From Burkholderia ubonensis (lineage in GTDB: Bacteria; Pseudomonadota; Gammaproteobacteria; Burkholderiales; Burkholderiaceae): a stretch of DNA of 64,000 nucleotides. The DNA lies in assembly GCF_902833085.1 (NCBI RefSeq), contig NZ_CADFEB010000010.1:124001-188000 (forward strand). Reading direction: 5' to 3'. A program made the translations under genes and the position numbers. Below are positions 16,137-24,818 of this stretch, piece after piece; position 1 is the first letter of the stretch; every line of letters starts with the position of its first letter. The notes beneath the pieces are model-generated. The model was given only the letters and a program-made list of their open reading frames with translations, was not told the DNA's origin and did not search any database.

Positions 16137-16994
16137 TCAGAACTGCGTCGGGCGCCACTTCAGCAGCCGTTTCTCGAGCCATGTCAGCAGGTAGTCGGCG
16201 GCCAGCGCGACCACGGCCAGCACGATCATCGCCGCGAACACGCCGCTCGCGTTGAACGCGCCCTGCGCGGTGGAGATCAGCAGGCCGATGCCCTGCTTGG
16301 AGCCGAGGAATTCGCCGACCACCGCGCCGACCAGCGCGAAGCCGAAGCTCACGTGCAGGCTCGCGAGAATCCACGAGAGCGCGGACGGAATCACGACCGA
16401 CGTGGTGATCTGCCGGCGCGACGCGCCGAGGATCTGCGCGTTCGCGATCAGGTAGCGGTCCGCTTCGCGCACGCCCTGGAACGCGTTGCCGAACACCACG
16501 AAGAACACCATCACGACGGCCAGCGCGATCTTCGACGCCATCCCGAGGCCGAGCGCGATCACGAAAATCGAGCCGAGCACGACGCGCGGGATCGAGTTCG
16601 CGATCTGGATGTAGAGGCCGAACACGTCCGACATCAGCTTGTTGCGGCCGAGCACGATCCCGCAGAGCACGCCGGCGACCGAGCCGATCAGGAAGCCGAT
16701 CGTGGTTTCCTCGAGCGTCACCCAGACCTGCGTGAGGAGCGGCCCCTGCGACGTGCCGTTGGCGAACCAGTCCTGGAGCTGCGCGAAGATCAGCGTCGGC
16801 TGCGAGAAGAAGAACGAATCGATCCACTTGAGCCGCGCGGCGAGTTCCCAGCCGCCCAGCACGACGACGAGCACGGCGATCCGCAGGCCGATGATCAGTT
16901 GCCGGCGGCGTCGCAGCCGGGCCTGTGCGGCGCGCGACTCGTCCTCGAGCGACGGCGCCGGAATGGCGGTGGGGGGAAGCGTCATGTCGGTCAT
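16137..16994 (-). CDS. ABC transporter permease, SsuC/TauC/NtrB type
   Basis: The 285-residue inner-membrane channel subunit of an importer for a small anion such as an alkylsulfonate, taurine or nitrate. It has a hydrophilic N terminus, six hydrophobic segments, and the conserved cytoplasmic loop GASRRQITTSVVIPSALSWI (EAA-like motif) that docks with the ATPase. Two in-frame ATGs are possible: 16994, with AGGAG only one base before it, and 16985, with better spacing. It follows the ATPase gene by 28 bases and precedes the TctE-like kinase. The family is clear; the substrate is not. Confidence 0.88.
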   Translation of the reverse strand: MTDMTLPPTAIPAPSLEDESRAAQARLRRRRQLIIGLRIAVLVVVLGGWELAARLKWIDSFFFSQPTLIFAQLQDWFANGTSQGPLLTQVWVTLEETTIGFLIGSVAGVLCGIVLGRNKLMSDVFGLYIQIANSIPRVVLGSIFVIALGLGMASKIALAVVMVFFVVFGNAFQGVREADRYLIANAQILGASRRQITTSVVIPSALSWILASLHVSFGFALVGAVVGEFLGSKQGIGLLISTAQGAFNASGVFAAMIVLAVVALAADYLLTWLEKRLLKWRPTQF

Positions 16995-17022
16995 GCTCCT
17001 GTCCTTTGCGTCCTTGCTTGCG

Positions 17023-17820
17023 TCAGCCGATCTGCACTTCTTCGCGCAGGTCGTGCCAGATGTCCTTGGAAATCTCGATGAAGTGCGGGTGATAGCGAAT
17101 CTCCGACGTGACGCGCGGGCGCGGCAGGTCGATCGGGTACACGCGCTTGAGCGTCGCCGGGCGCGCGGTCAGCACGAACACGCGGTCCGCGAGCGCGATC
17201 GCCTCTTCCAGATCGTGCGTGACGAACACCACCGAGCCCTTGTTCGCGGACCAGAGCTGCAGCAGCTCGTCCTGCATCAGCGTGCGGGTCTGCATGTCGA
17301 GCGCGGAGAACGGCTCGTCCATCAGCAGGATTTCCGGCTGGTTGATGAAGGTCTGCGCGAGCGCGACGCGCTTCCTCATCCCGCCGGACAGTTGATGCGG
17401 GTAGTGCTTCGTGAACTTGTCGAGGCCGACCTTGCGGATCCATTCCTCGGCCTGTGCATACGCGACGTCCTTCGAGCGGCCGCGAAACAGCGGGCCCGCG
17501 GCGACGTTGTCGATCACGTTGCGCCACGGGAACACCGCGTCGGCCTGGAACACGAAGCCGATGCGCGGGTCGATCCCGTCGACCGGGCGGCCCATCACGC
17601 GCACCTCGCCCGACGCGGGCTTGAGCAGCCCGGTGATCAGGTTCAGCGTCGTCGACTTGCCGCAGCCGGTCGGCCCGACGATCGCGATGAACTCGCCGCG
17701 CGCGACGCTCATGCTGAAGTCGCGCAGCGCGACGGTTGCCTTGCCTTCCGGCGAAATGAAGCGGCACGACACGTTGCGAAACTCGATCGCCGGTGTGCTC
17801 GGTGAAACTGCCTGGGTCAT
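17023..17820 (-). CDS. ABC transporter ATP-binding protein, SsuB/TauB/NrtD type
   Basis: A 265-residue ATPase that powers the importer formed with the neighbouring permease. Walker A is GPTGCGKST (about 49-57), the Q-loop is near FVFQADAVFPW, the signature is LSGGMRKR (about 144-151), Walker B is ILLMDEPFSALD (about 164-175) and the switch His is in VFVTHDLEEA. The order binding protein, ATPase, permease on one strand is the usual layout of this family. About 100 bases separate it from the binding-protein gene. Confidence 0.92.
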   Translation of the reverse strand: MTQAVSPSTPAIEFRNVSCRFISPEGKATVALRDFSMSVARGEFIAIVGPTGCGKSTTLNLITGLLKPASGEVRVMGRPVDGIDPRIGFVFQADAVFPWRNVIDNVAAGPLFRGRSKDVAYAQAEEWIRKVGLDKFTKHYPHQLSGGMRKRVALAQTFINQPEILLMDEPFSALDMQTRTLMQDELLQLWSANKGSVVFVTHDLEEAIALADRVFVLTARPATLKRVYPIDLPRPRVTSEIRYHPHFIEISKDIWHDLREEVQIG

Positions 17821-17924
17821 CGCATTCGTCCTGCGGGTGGAGCGCCGCCTGTCGGACGGCGCCGGGGCCGGTCAGCCGGGCCGGAACGGGGGAGCGGGGC
17901 GCGCGGGATCGTCCGCCGCCGCGC

Positions 17925-18932
17925 TTACTTCGCGCTCACGTACTCGTTGGTGTAGGTGCGGGCCAGGTCGATGTGCTTGCCCTTCACCGACGGGTTGAAC
18001 GCCGACAGCACCTTCAGCACGGTCGCCGGGCCGTCGGCCGGCATCTTCGCGTCGGCGGTGTACATCGGCAGCGACGCCTTCAGCGCGGTCACGTACAGCG
18101 CCTTGTCCTTCTGGTAGTCGGCCGGCATCTTCGCGGCGATCTCCTCGGCGCTGTGCGTGTGGATGAACTGCATCGTCTTCGCGAACGCATGCGCGAGCTT
18201 CGTCGCCTGCGCCTTGTGCGAATCGGCCCACGCGGATTGCACGTACAGGCTCGCGGCCGGATAGGTGCCGCCGAGCGCCGCGCGCGTGCCTTCGAGCGTG
18301 CGCAGGTCGACCAGCACCTTCGCGTCGCCCATCTTCTCGAGCGCGGACACGGTCGGCTCGGTCGTCATCCCGGCGTCGATCCGGCCCTGCTTGATCGCGG
18401 CGATGAAGCTCGCGTCGGCGCCGACCGGCAGCATCGTGTACTGCGTCGACGGCACGCCGTGCTGCAGCGCGAGGTATTGCGTGAGGAAGCTCGTCGACGA
18501 GCCGAGGCCCGTCACGCCGAGCGTCTTGCCCTTCGCGTCGGCCATCGACTTGAAGGTCGGCGCGGCCTTGGTCGCCACCATCTCGACTTCGCCCGGCACC
18601 TGGCCGAACACGGCGATCGCCTTCACGTCCTTGCCCTTGCTCTGCAGGTCGATCGTGTGGTCGTAGAAGCCGACCACGCCCTGCACCGCGCCCGCGAGCA
18701 GCTCGTTCTCGGCATCGACGCCGGCCGGCTGCGACAGCAGCTCGACGTCGAGCCCTTCGTCCTTGAAGTAGCCGAGTTCCTGGGTCAGGCGCGCGGGCAG
18801 GTAGATCAGCTTCGCGATCCCGCCGACCATGATCGTGATCTTGCCGCCGTCGTCCGCGGCGAGGGCGGGATGCGCGGCGAGCGCGCAGGTCAGGGTGGCT
18901 GCAACGGCGAGGGGGCGCAGGATGGTTCGCAT
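17925..18932 (-). CDS. ABC transporter periplasmic substrate-binding protein, NMT1/SsuA-like
   Basis: A 335-residue binding protein with a signal peptide (residues 1-25, ending in HPALA). The N-terminal lobe starts KITIMVGGIAKLIYLPARLTQELGYFKDEGLDVEL, the typical opening of NMT1/THI5-like and sulfonate-binding proteins, where the ligand sits between two lobes; GLGSSTSFLTQYLAL is the second-lobe phosphate/sulfonate-contact type segment. It is the first gene of the uptake operon that continues with the ATPase and permease. The ligand may be a sulfonate, a pyrimidine or an aromatic acid; the sequence does not decide. Confidence 0.87.
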   Translation of the reverse strand: MRTILRPLAVAATLTCALAAHPALAADDGGKITIMVGGIAKLIYLPARLTQELGYFKDEGLDVELLSQPAGVDAENELLAGAVQGVVGFYDHTIDLQSKGKDVKAIAVFGQVPGEVEMVATKAAPTFKSMADAKGKTLGVTGLGSSTSFLTQYLALQHGVPSTQYTMLPVGADASFIAAIKQGRIDAGMTTEPTVSALEKMGDAKVLVDLRTLEGTRAALGGTYPAASLYVQSAWADSHKAQATKLAHAFAKTMQFIHTHSAEEIAAKMPADYQKDKALYVTALKASLPMYTADAKMPADGPATVLKVLSAFNPSVKGKHIDLARTYTNEYVSAK

Positions 18933-19431
18933 CGGGGGTGTCTCCGTTCGTTATCCGTATGGCGCGATGCTTTCTTGCATCGTTGCAGCGAGTATAGGGA
19001 CACGAAACCTTCTGCAACCTTTCGCGGACCGGCCGTTCCTTTAGGGGTTTTCCAGCAATCCGGCGGCCGGACCTGGGCGGTTGCGACACAAAACAGCCGG
19101 GCGGATGCGAAATCCGGAGATTCCGCTTGGTTTTGTGCCGATGCTCCGATCATTAATCGATCTGAATATCGGACCAGCTTGATAAAAATTAACGATATCA
19201 AAGTGCAGATTTTGTTAATTTTCTATTTTGAGATTTCTCGTTTGATATATTCGAATGAAACATTCATTTCCGGGGCGCTTATCTATAAATAACCGTTCTT
19301 TCATTTCGCTTTCACTCGATAAACTCACACATTGGAGTCAATCAATGCGCTGCTCCTTTGCCGGTGACCTCGCAAGAGGCGCCGCCGCATTGGGAATCGT
19401 CGAATAATTTCGAACGACGCAGATTTGAGAT
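18933..19431. other. AT-rich intergenic block between the ABC operon and the fimbrial regulator
   Basis: About 500 bases without a gene. The part next to the ABC operon is of ordinary composition, whereas 19100-19440 is strikingly AT-rich for this genome, with runs such as TTGTTAATTTTC and GATATATTCGAATG. It presumably holds the promoters of both flanking units. AT-rich DNA of this kind is a usual target for H-NS-like silencing near fimbrial genes, which is an inference here. Confidence 0.6.
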
Positions 19432-20076
19432 ATGAACGAAATAACCGTCGCCATTGCCGACGATCATCCCGTGGTACTGGAATTGCTCGATCGCCTGTTG
19501 AAATGGAATCCGCCATTTCGTGTCGTGCATGCCTGCCGCAGCGGCACCGCATTGATCGCCGCGCTGACGCAATCCCCGGTTGATATCGCGATCGTCGATT
19601 ATTCGATGAGCCGTGGCGAACGGCCGCTCGACGGGCTCCCGCTGCTGCACAAGTTGCGCAGCGTCGCGCCGCGCACGCGGTGCGTGATGTTCACCGCGCA
19701 ATCGAACCCCAGCGTGCTCGCGGCGGCGCTGAGGCTCGGGATTGCCGCGATCGTCAGCAAGGAAGACCCGATCGACGAGATCGTCCGTGCGTGCCGGCGG
19801 CTCCGTGCGTGCGACACGCAGCACCTGTCGCCGACGGCTCGCCAGACGCTCGAGCGCGGTGACGCGTGCGCGCCCGAGCGGAAAACGGCGCTCACGGCCA
19901 GGGAACTCGATGTCGTGCGGCTGTTCGCGTCCGGGCATTCGCTGCAGGACATCGCGAGACGGCTCGGCCGCTCGGTCAGCACCGTGTCGACGCAGAAATA
20001 CACCGCGATGCGCAAGCTGCAGGCCGATACGAACACCCATCTGATTCGTTATGCGTATGAAAACGGCCTGATCTGA
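19432..20076 (+). CDS. LuxR/FixJ-type response regulator next to fimbrial genes
   Basis: A 214-residue regulator. The receiver domain has D10/D11 and phospho-acceptor D56 (IVDYSMS), T88 and K111 (VSKEDP). The C-terminal helix-turn-helix (about 150-205) reads LTARELDVVRLFASGHSLQDIARRL, close to the RcsB/FimZ group. No histidine kinase is adjacent, so it is an orphan. It converges on the fimbrial operon with only 10 bases between the stops, and its own promoter lies in the AT-rich block. Control of the fimbriae is likely from position but not shown. Confidence 0.87.
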   Translation: MNEITVAIADDHPVVLELLDRLLKWNPPFRVVHACRSGTALIAALTQSPVDIAIVDYSMSRGERPLDGLPLLHKLRSVAPRTRCVMFTAQSNPSVLAAALRLGIAAIVSKEDPIDEIVRACRRLRACDTQHLSPTARQTLERGDACAPERKTALTARELDVVRLFASGHSLQDIARRLGRSVSTVSTQKYTAMRKLQADTNTHLIRYAYENGLI

Positions 20077-20086
20077 CGACGCGGCG

Positions 20087-21121
20087 CTACCGATAGATGA
20101 TCGTGAAGGTCGCCGAGCCGCTGGCGACGCCCGGCCTCGTCGCCGAGCCGGCCTGATAGTACCGGGCCGAAAGGGGGACCTGGAGGTTCAGCGACGATGC
20201 CGGCGAATCGCCGATGCGCCACGGCGTGCCGAGCGGCACCGGCCGGCCGTCGCTCATGAGCAGCTGGATGCCGACGCCGGAGGCCGTGCTCGACGACGAC
20301 AGCGCCAGTACGCCATTCGACGCATCGAGCGCGGCGCCGTCGAGCATCAGGTGGACGGCGTAGGCGCCCGCCACGCCGGTATCGCACGCCACGCCGATCG
20401 TGAAGCTCTTCGACGGCGACGTCGAGCCGACGCCCGAACCGAGCCCGGACGACTTGCCGAGCGCCTGGGGTCCGAGGTCGACGAAAACCGCCGGTGTCGT
20501 CGTCGAGCAGGTCGTCGGCTGGAACGAGATGTCGTCGAACCCGTGCGTCAGGTAGCGCGCCGCGTCGGAGTACGCGTTGTTCGGACCGCCGATCAGCAGG
20601 GTCGGGACCGACTGGAACGAAAGCGGGGCCGGCACGGACGGTGTCGGCCCGGTCTTGACCAGTTCGACGTCGACGGTTGCGTTGACGATCGTGAAGCCGA
20701 TTGGATTGATCGTCGTGCCCGTCGGGAACGATGCGGCGCCGTGCCCCCGGTTGCCGTTGTAGGTCACGTACAGCGCGAGGCCGTTGGCCGTCAGCTGCGG
20801 ATCGTCCATCCATCGATACAACGTCGCTTCGACACCGGCGGCTCCAGGTACCTGAAGGATCTGTGAGCACCGCGCGACGACGTTGATCCCGCGCTTGCTC
20901 CACAGCACCGTGCCGATCGGGGCATCCGCCGAGATCTTGAACGCAGACGGCAGGCGTCCGAGTTCCGACGCCGACGCGTTCGTGCAGGTTGCCTCCGACG
21001 CTTGCGCGCAGCCGCTGCCTGCTGCCCACAGCAGCACGCCGGCCATCCTGCGCAGCCAATCCGCGCGACGCCCGGTGCGAATGCGCAAGCGCGGGCTCCC
21101 GCCCTTGCGTTGTGTTTTCAT
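20087..21121 (-). CDS. Fimbrial tip adhesin-like protein
   Basis: A 344-residue exported protein at the end of a chaperone-usher operon. The leader (about residues 1-43) is long, with a basic N terminus and a hydrophobic core LLWAAGSGCAQA. The C-terminal half (about 200-344) has the pilin-domain pattern of alternating hydrophobic residues and ends SGSATFTIIYR, the strand used for chaperone donor-strand pairing. Size (twice a normal pilin) and last position suggest a two-domain tip adhesin. ATG 21121 overlaps the usher stop in an ATGA junction. The receptor is unknown. Confidence 0.8.
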   Translation of the reverse strand: MKTQRKGGSPRLRIRTGRRADWLRRMAGVLLWAAGSGCAQASEATCTNASASELGRLPSAFKISADAPIGTVLWSKRGINVVARCSQILQVPGAAGVEATLYRWMDDPQLTANGLALYVTYNGNRGHGAASFPTGTTINPIGFTIVNATVDVELVKTGPTPSVPAPLSFQSVPTLLIGGPNNAYSDAARYLTHGFDDISFQPTTCSTTTPAVFVDLGPQALGKSSGLGSGVGSTSPSKSFTIGVACDTGVAGAYAVHLMLDGAALDASNGVLALSSSSTASGVGIQLLMSDGRPVPLGTPWRIGDSPASSLNLQVPLSARYYQAGSATRPGVASGSATFTIIYR

Positions 21122-23784
21122 CGTGATGCTCCTGCCGGGCTTCGTCGGGCGGCCGGCGCGCCGCGAGGGGATCCGCCGAATGCGTCGGCGGGTTCCGCTT
21201 CCAGTTCGCAGGGGGCGTCGATGCGCTCGATGCCGATTCCCGCCGCCTGCCGATCCGGCGGCGGCAACGCGACTTTGATCGAGCATCGCCACGCGTCGGC
21301 GCGCCCCCATTTGACGGTGAGCGTGTCGTTCGGCGCCGTGATCCGCACGTAGATCTGCCCGCCCTGCGACACGATCCCGACGTTGTCGCCGTTGCCGTCG
21401 AACACCGGCGCGCCGAACGGCAGCTCCACGCCATCCGGCGTCGTCGTCCGGATCAGCAGCGGACGGCCCTTCACCGTCGGGTAACGCAGCATCACGACGG
21501 CGCCCTGGCGCGGCGCGACCTGCTGGCTCGTCGTCCGCAGCTCGACGTCGGCGGGCAGGCCGCGCGGATTGATCTCGATCTGGTTCAGGCGATACGGGTT
21601 CAGGTGCGGCACGACCGCGTAGCCGCGCCGATCGAGGCGGATGCCGCCGTACCCGGCGACCGCGGCGCCGCCGGCGGCCGGCGCCGCGACGACGGCCATC
21701 GTGTCGGCCGCGTACGGAGTCGCCGTCACGCCTCCGGGGTGGACGACGACCCCGCCGCCGACGCCGAACGATCCCGATCCGTAGCCGCTGCCCTTGCCGA
21801 GCGCGCCCTGGACGGCCACGACCGGCGTCCGGTACTGGCCGGACACCGTGCCCGAATACGTCGCGCCGGCGTCGCGCGATCCGGAAACCGAATAGCTGCC
21901 CTCGTTGGCGGCGCCGATGAAGCCGGTCGCGGACGCCATCGACGTGACGCCGTTCAGGCTGTCGCGCACGACGTTGACGCTCAGGCGCGGCGCCCGCGGC
22001 GTCGAGCCGAGCGGCATCGACACGGTCAGCATGACCTGCGTGTCGGCGTCACCGGCGAACGTGCGCGTCCGGTCCACCGACACGCTGTAGTCGAACCGGC
22101 GGTAGAAGTTGCTGTAGCCGACGTGGAACTGCGTGTCGGTGCCGCTGCGCGCCCAGTAGTTCTGCGTAAAGCCGCTCGCGTAGAGCTGCCCCCACCTGCC
22201 GCCGAGCGGCTGCGCGGCGGTGATCGACACGCGGCTACGGGTGCGCCACGCGGGCCGTGCGGCCGCGCCGGTCAAGCCGCGCTTCGCGTTGTCGACGAAG
22301 ACGAGCGCATTGCCGAAGTCGACGTAGCCCGACGACGAGAAGCGATAGGCGGCCACCGACAGGTTGCTGTTCGTCGACGCGATCGTCTTGCTGTACGTGA
22401 CGCGCATGCTCGTGCCGCGCAGCCGCTGGCCATGCGCGGACGTCGACGCGCCGGACACGTCGAGCGCGATCGCGCCGAGCGGCGTGTTGAGTGCGCTGCC
22501 CGCGAGGAGGCTCTGGTAGTGCTCGTTCGCCAGCACGCCGCCGTACAGCGTCAGCAGGTTGGTCACGCCGCGGCTGTACGTCGCCTGCATCACGCGCGGG
22601 GTGTACGACAGATCGACGTTGCGCACGATGCCGGCGACGACGCTGAACCGGCTCCGGCCGGGCCGCAACGACTGCGCGACCGACGCGTTTGGCACCCTGA
22701 ACGCGCGCTCGCCGCCGTCCGCTTCGATGACGGTCACGTCGAGATCGCCGCCGTAGCCGGTCGGGAACAGGTCGTCGATCACGAACGGGCCCGGCGGCAC
22801 CGCCGTTTCGTAGATCAGCGCGCCGCTCTGGCGTATCGTCACGCGCGCATTCGTGTTCGCGATGCCGCGCACGACCGGCGCGTAGCCGCGCTGCGAATCC
22901 GGCCACATGCGGTCGTCGGTCGCGACCTGCACGCCGCGGAACGCGAAGGTGTCGAACAGCTCGCCGGACGTATTCGCGTCGCCGATCCGGATTCTCGCCT
23001 CGAGCGCGGTCAGGTCGTGCTGCACGTAGGTGTTGGCGACGTCGTAGCGCCGGTCGCCGCGCTGCTGCCAGTTCAGAGCGCCGTCGTGACGGAAATACCA
23101 GCTGCCGACGTTGACGCCCGCATTCAGGCCGACGTACGCGGCGCTGGTACCCTGTCCGCGCGCGACGTTCCGGTAAACGTTCGCGTTGTAGCCGACCCAG
23201 CCGGCCGTCACGCCGTCGTCCCATTTCGACGGATCGACGTAGCCGCGCGTCGCGCGCCGCAACAGCGCCTGCGGAATTTGCACGTCGAGGCGCGCGGCAC
23301 CCGCATCGAACGACGCGGACGCGCCCGGCAGCAGCGCATCGAGCGGTACACACGCGGCGGGCTCGTCGAGCATCGCGAGCGCGTCGGGCGAGACCCGGTC
23401 CGGGTCGGCGTTGAGTTTCCCGAACAGCGTGCGGCCGAGGCAGATCTGCGGAAGGTCGCGGCGCGCGGCGCGCACCGTCACGTCATCGCGGCCGATCGGC
23501 ATGCCGTTCAGGTACACGTCGGCGCGGTACTGGCCCGGCCAGACCGGATTGCCGCGCTCGAAGCCGGACAGGTCGATGTCGCTGCCGGGAGGCATGGCGA
23601 CGAGATCCGGGTTGAAGCGCACCGATCCGGCCCCCGCATTGTCGCCGGCGGCGGACACGTGCTCGCTGCCGGCGGCGTCGAGCGCCATCGCCGAACAGGC
23701 GAACAACACCATCGCACATGACCAGCACGGGACGGGCATCTGCGGGCAGGCGCACCGCCTCTCCGCACGATCGGCGCATTCCAT
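21118..23784 (-). CDS. Fimbrial outer-membrane usher
   Basis: An 888-residue usher that receives chaperone-subunit complexes and threads fimbriae through the outer membrane. It has a signal sequence (about 1-35), an N-terminal periplasmic domain starting near VRFNPDLVAMPPGSDIDLSGFERGN, a central beta-barrel with plug (GYAPVVRGIANTNARVTIRQSGALIYETAVPPGPFVIDDL is the classic usher signature), and a C-terminal domain. ATG 23784 is chosen because GGAG lies 8 bases upstream; 23739 is an alternative that begins the signal peptide directly. It lies 118 bases after the chaperone gene and is coupled to the adhesin gene. Confidence 0.9.
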   Translation of the reverse strand: MECADRAERRCACPQMPVPCWSCAMVLFACSAMALDAAGSEHVSAAGDNAGAGSVRFNPDLVAMPPGSDIDLSGFERGNPVWPGQYRADVYLNGMPIGRDDVTVRAARRDLPQICLGRTLFGKLNADPDRVSPDALAMLDEPAACVPLDALLPGASASFDAGAARLDVQIPQALLRRATRGYVDPSKWDDGVTAGWVGYNANVYRNVARGQGTSAAYVGLNAGVNVGSWYFRHDGALNWQQRGDRRYDVANTYVQHDLTALEARIRIGDANTSGELFDTFAFRGVQVATDDRMWPDSQRGYAPVVRGIANTNARVTIRQSGALIYETAVPPGPFVIDDLFPTGYGGDLDVTVIEADGGERAFRVPNASVAQSLRPGRSRFSVVAGIVRNVDLSYTPRVMQATYSRGVTNLLTLYGGVLANEHYQSLLAGSALNTPLGAIALDVSGASTSAHGQRLRGTSMRVTYSKTIASTNSNLSVAAYRFSSSGYVDFGNALVFVDNAKRGLTGAAARPAWRTRSRVSITAAQPLGGRWGQLYASGFTQNYWARSGTDTQFHVGYSNFYRRFDYSVSVDRTRTFAGDADTQVMLTVSMPLGSTPRAPRLSVNVVRDSLNGVTSMASATGFIGAANEGSYSVSGSRDAGATYSGTVSGQYRTPVVAVQGALGKGSGYGSGSFGVGGGVVVHPGGVTATPYAADTMAVVAAPAAGGAAVAGYGGIRLDRRGYAVVPHLNPYRLNQIEINPRGLPADVELRTTSQQVAPRQGAVVMLRYPTVKGRPLLIRTTTPDGVELPFGAPVFDGNGDNVGIVSQGGQIYVRITAPNDTLTVKWGRADAWRCSIKVALPPPDRQAAGIGIERIDAPCELEAEPADAFGGSPRGAPAARRSPAGASR

Positions 23785-23902
23785 CGAATTCGCTCCAGAC
23801 ACTCGAACCAAACGTGCTGCGTGCGGGGCAGGGCTCTGGCGCAGCGGCGGTCGGTTCCGGCTGTCGGGCCGCGGTCCCGCGGCCTGGCGTGAACAGGCGC
23901 TT

Positions 23903-24676
23903 CTAGCGGGTGTCGTCGACCGTCGATTCCCACGGCGCGCCGGTGCCGAAGTCGTTGATGGTCGAATAGTCGAGCTTCGTGCCGGGCGGGAGCGCCGGCA
24001 GCGGCGCATCCAGACGGAATACGTGCGACTGCCGCGGCGCCACCATCGCGCCGTCGACGAGCTCGAACGTGCGGCCGCCATGCGCGATGCGCGCCGACAG
24101 CACGATGACGTTGAAAGGCGACGGGTTCGTCGCGCGCAACGCATAGCCCTTGCCGTCCGGCGCGGCCGCGAGCGACCACTTCAGCTGCTTCGCCGCGGCG
24201 ACGGCGCCATCCGCGTCGAGCCCGACCGGCCGGAAGAACAGCTTGATCCGCGAGCGGAACGCCAACTGCAATGCGGTCGTCGAACTGGTTTCCTCGACGC
24301 GCGGCGGAACGTCCAGGACGTTCAGCCAGAACACCGATTCCCGGTCCTGCGGAAGCGGCTCGCCGGTATAGACGATCCGGACGGTCTGCCCTTTGCCCGG
24401 GTCGATCCGGAACACGGGCGGCATCAGCACGAACGGCACCTTTGCGGTGCCGGGACGCGAATGAACGTCGCCGTCGTCGAGCCAGGCCTGCACGAGCGCG
24501 GGCTGCGTGCCGTTGTTGTCGGCCTTGACGGTGACCTCGCGGTCGCCCGCCGGGTAGACCACGCGGGTGCCGGAAACGATGACGGTTGCCGCGGCCTGCT
24601 GCGCGACGCACGCGAGCAAGATGCAGGCGCACGACGATAAACGGCGGAAGAGGGACAAGAGGATCGGGGCCATCAT
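23903..24676 (-). CDS. Periplasmic fimbrial chaperone (PapD-like)
   Basis: A 257-residue chaperone that folds fimbrial subunits and delivers them to the usher. A signal peptide (residues 1-29, ending in QQAAA) is followed by two immunoglobulin-like domains. The family's conserved pieces are visible: VSGTRVVYPAGDREVTVKADN at the N terminus, FVLMPPVFRIDPGKGQTVRI, FWLNVLDVPP, and IKLFFRP, which carries the Lys of the subunit-anchoring site. The start is one of two adjacent ATGs (24676, 24673); no strong ribosome binding site is seen, so the protein may rely on read-through translation from the subunit mRNA. Confidence 0.9.
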   Translation of the reverse strand: MMAPILLSLFRRLSSCACILLACVAQQAAATVIVSGTRVVYPAGDREVTVKADNNGTQPALVQAWLDDGDVHSRPGTAKVPFVLMPPVFRIDPGKGQTVRIVYTGEPLPQDRESVFWLNVLDVPPRVEETSSTTALQLAFRSRIKLFFRPVGLDADGAVAAAKQLKWSLAAAPDGKGYALRATNPSPFNVIVLSARIAHGGRTFELVDGAMVAPRQSHVFRLDAPLPALPPGTKLDYSTINDFGTGAPWESTVDDTR

Positions 24677-24734
24677 TCGTGGAGCGATTGACAGGGAGCG
24701 CCGACGCGCGGCGCTTCCCGCGGCACGATCATGC

Positions 24735-24757
24735 CGGCGGCATGCGTCATGCCGCCG
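24735..24757 (-). promoter_or_regulatory. Intra-operon hairpin after the fimbrial subunit gene
   Basis: CGGCGGCATG / CATGCCGCCG: a perfect 10-bp stem with a 3-base loop in the 142-base gap between subunit and chaperone genes. No T-run follows. Such hairpins commonly protect the upstream pilin message from decay or allow only part of transcription to continue, giving more subunit than assembly proteins. Confidence 0.65.
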
Positions 24758-24818
24758 ACGGACATCGCCGCAACGAGCGGGCACGCAAGGGGCGCCGCCT
24801 GTCACGCCTGCGCGCGAA

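Noticed and set aside
13883..16255. Long plus-strand open frame opposite the two-component system and permease
   Set aside because: Composition is that of a GC-rich shadow, and the opposite strand carries a kinase and regulator with all motifs.
21604..23721. Long plus-strand open frame opposite the usher
   Set aside because: Same reason: Arg/Val/Ala-rich product with no recognisable motif, opposite a clear usher.
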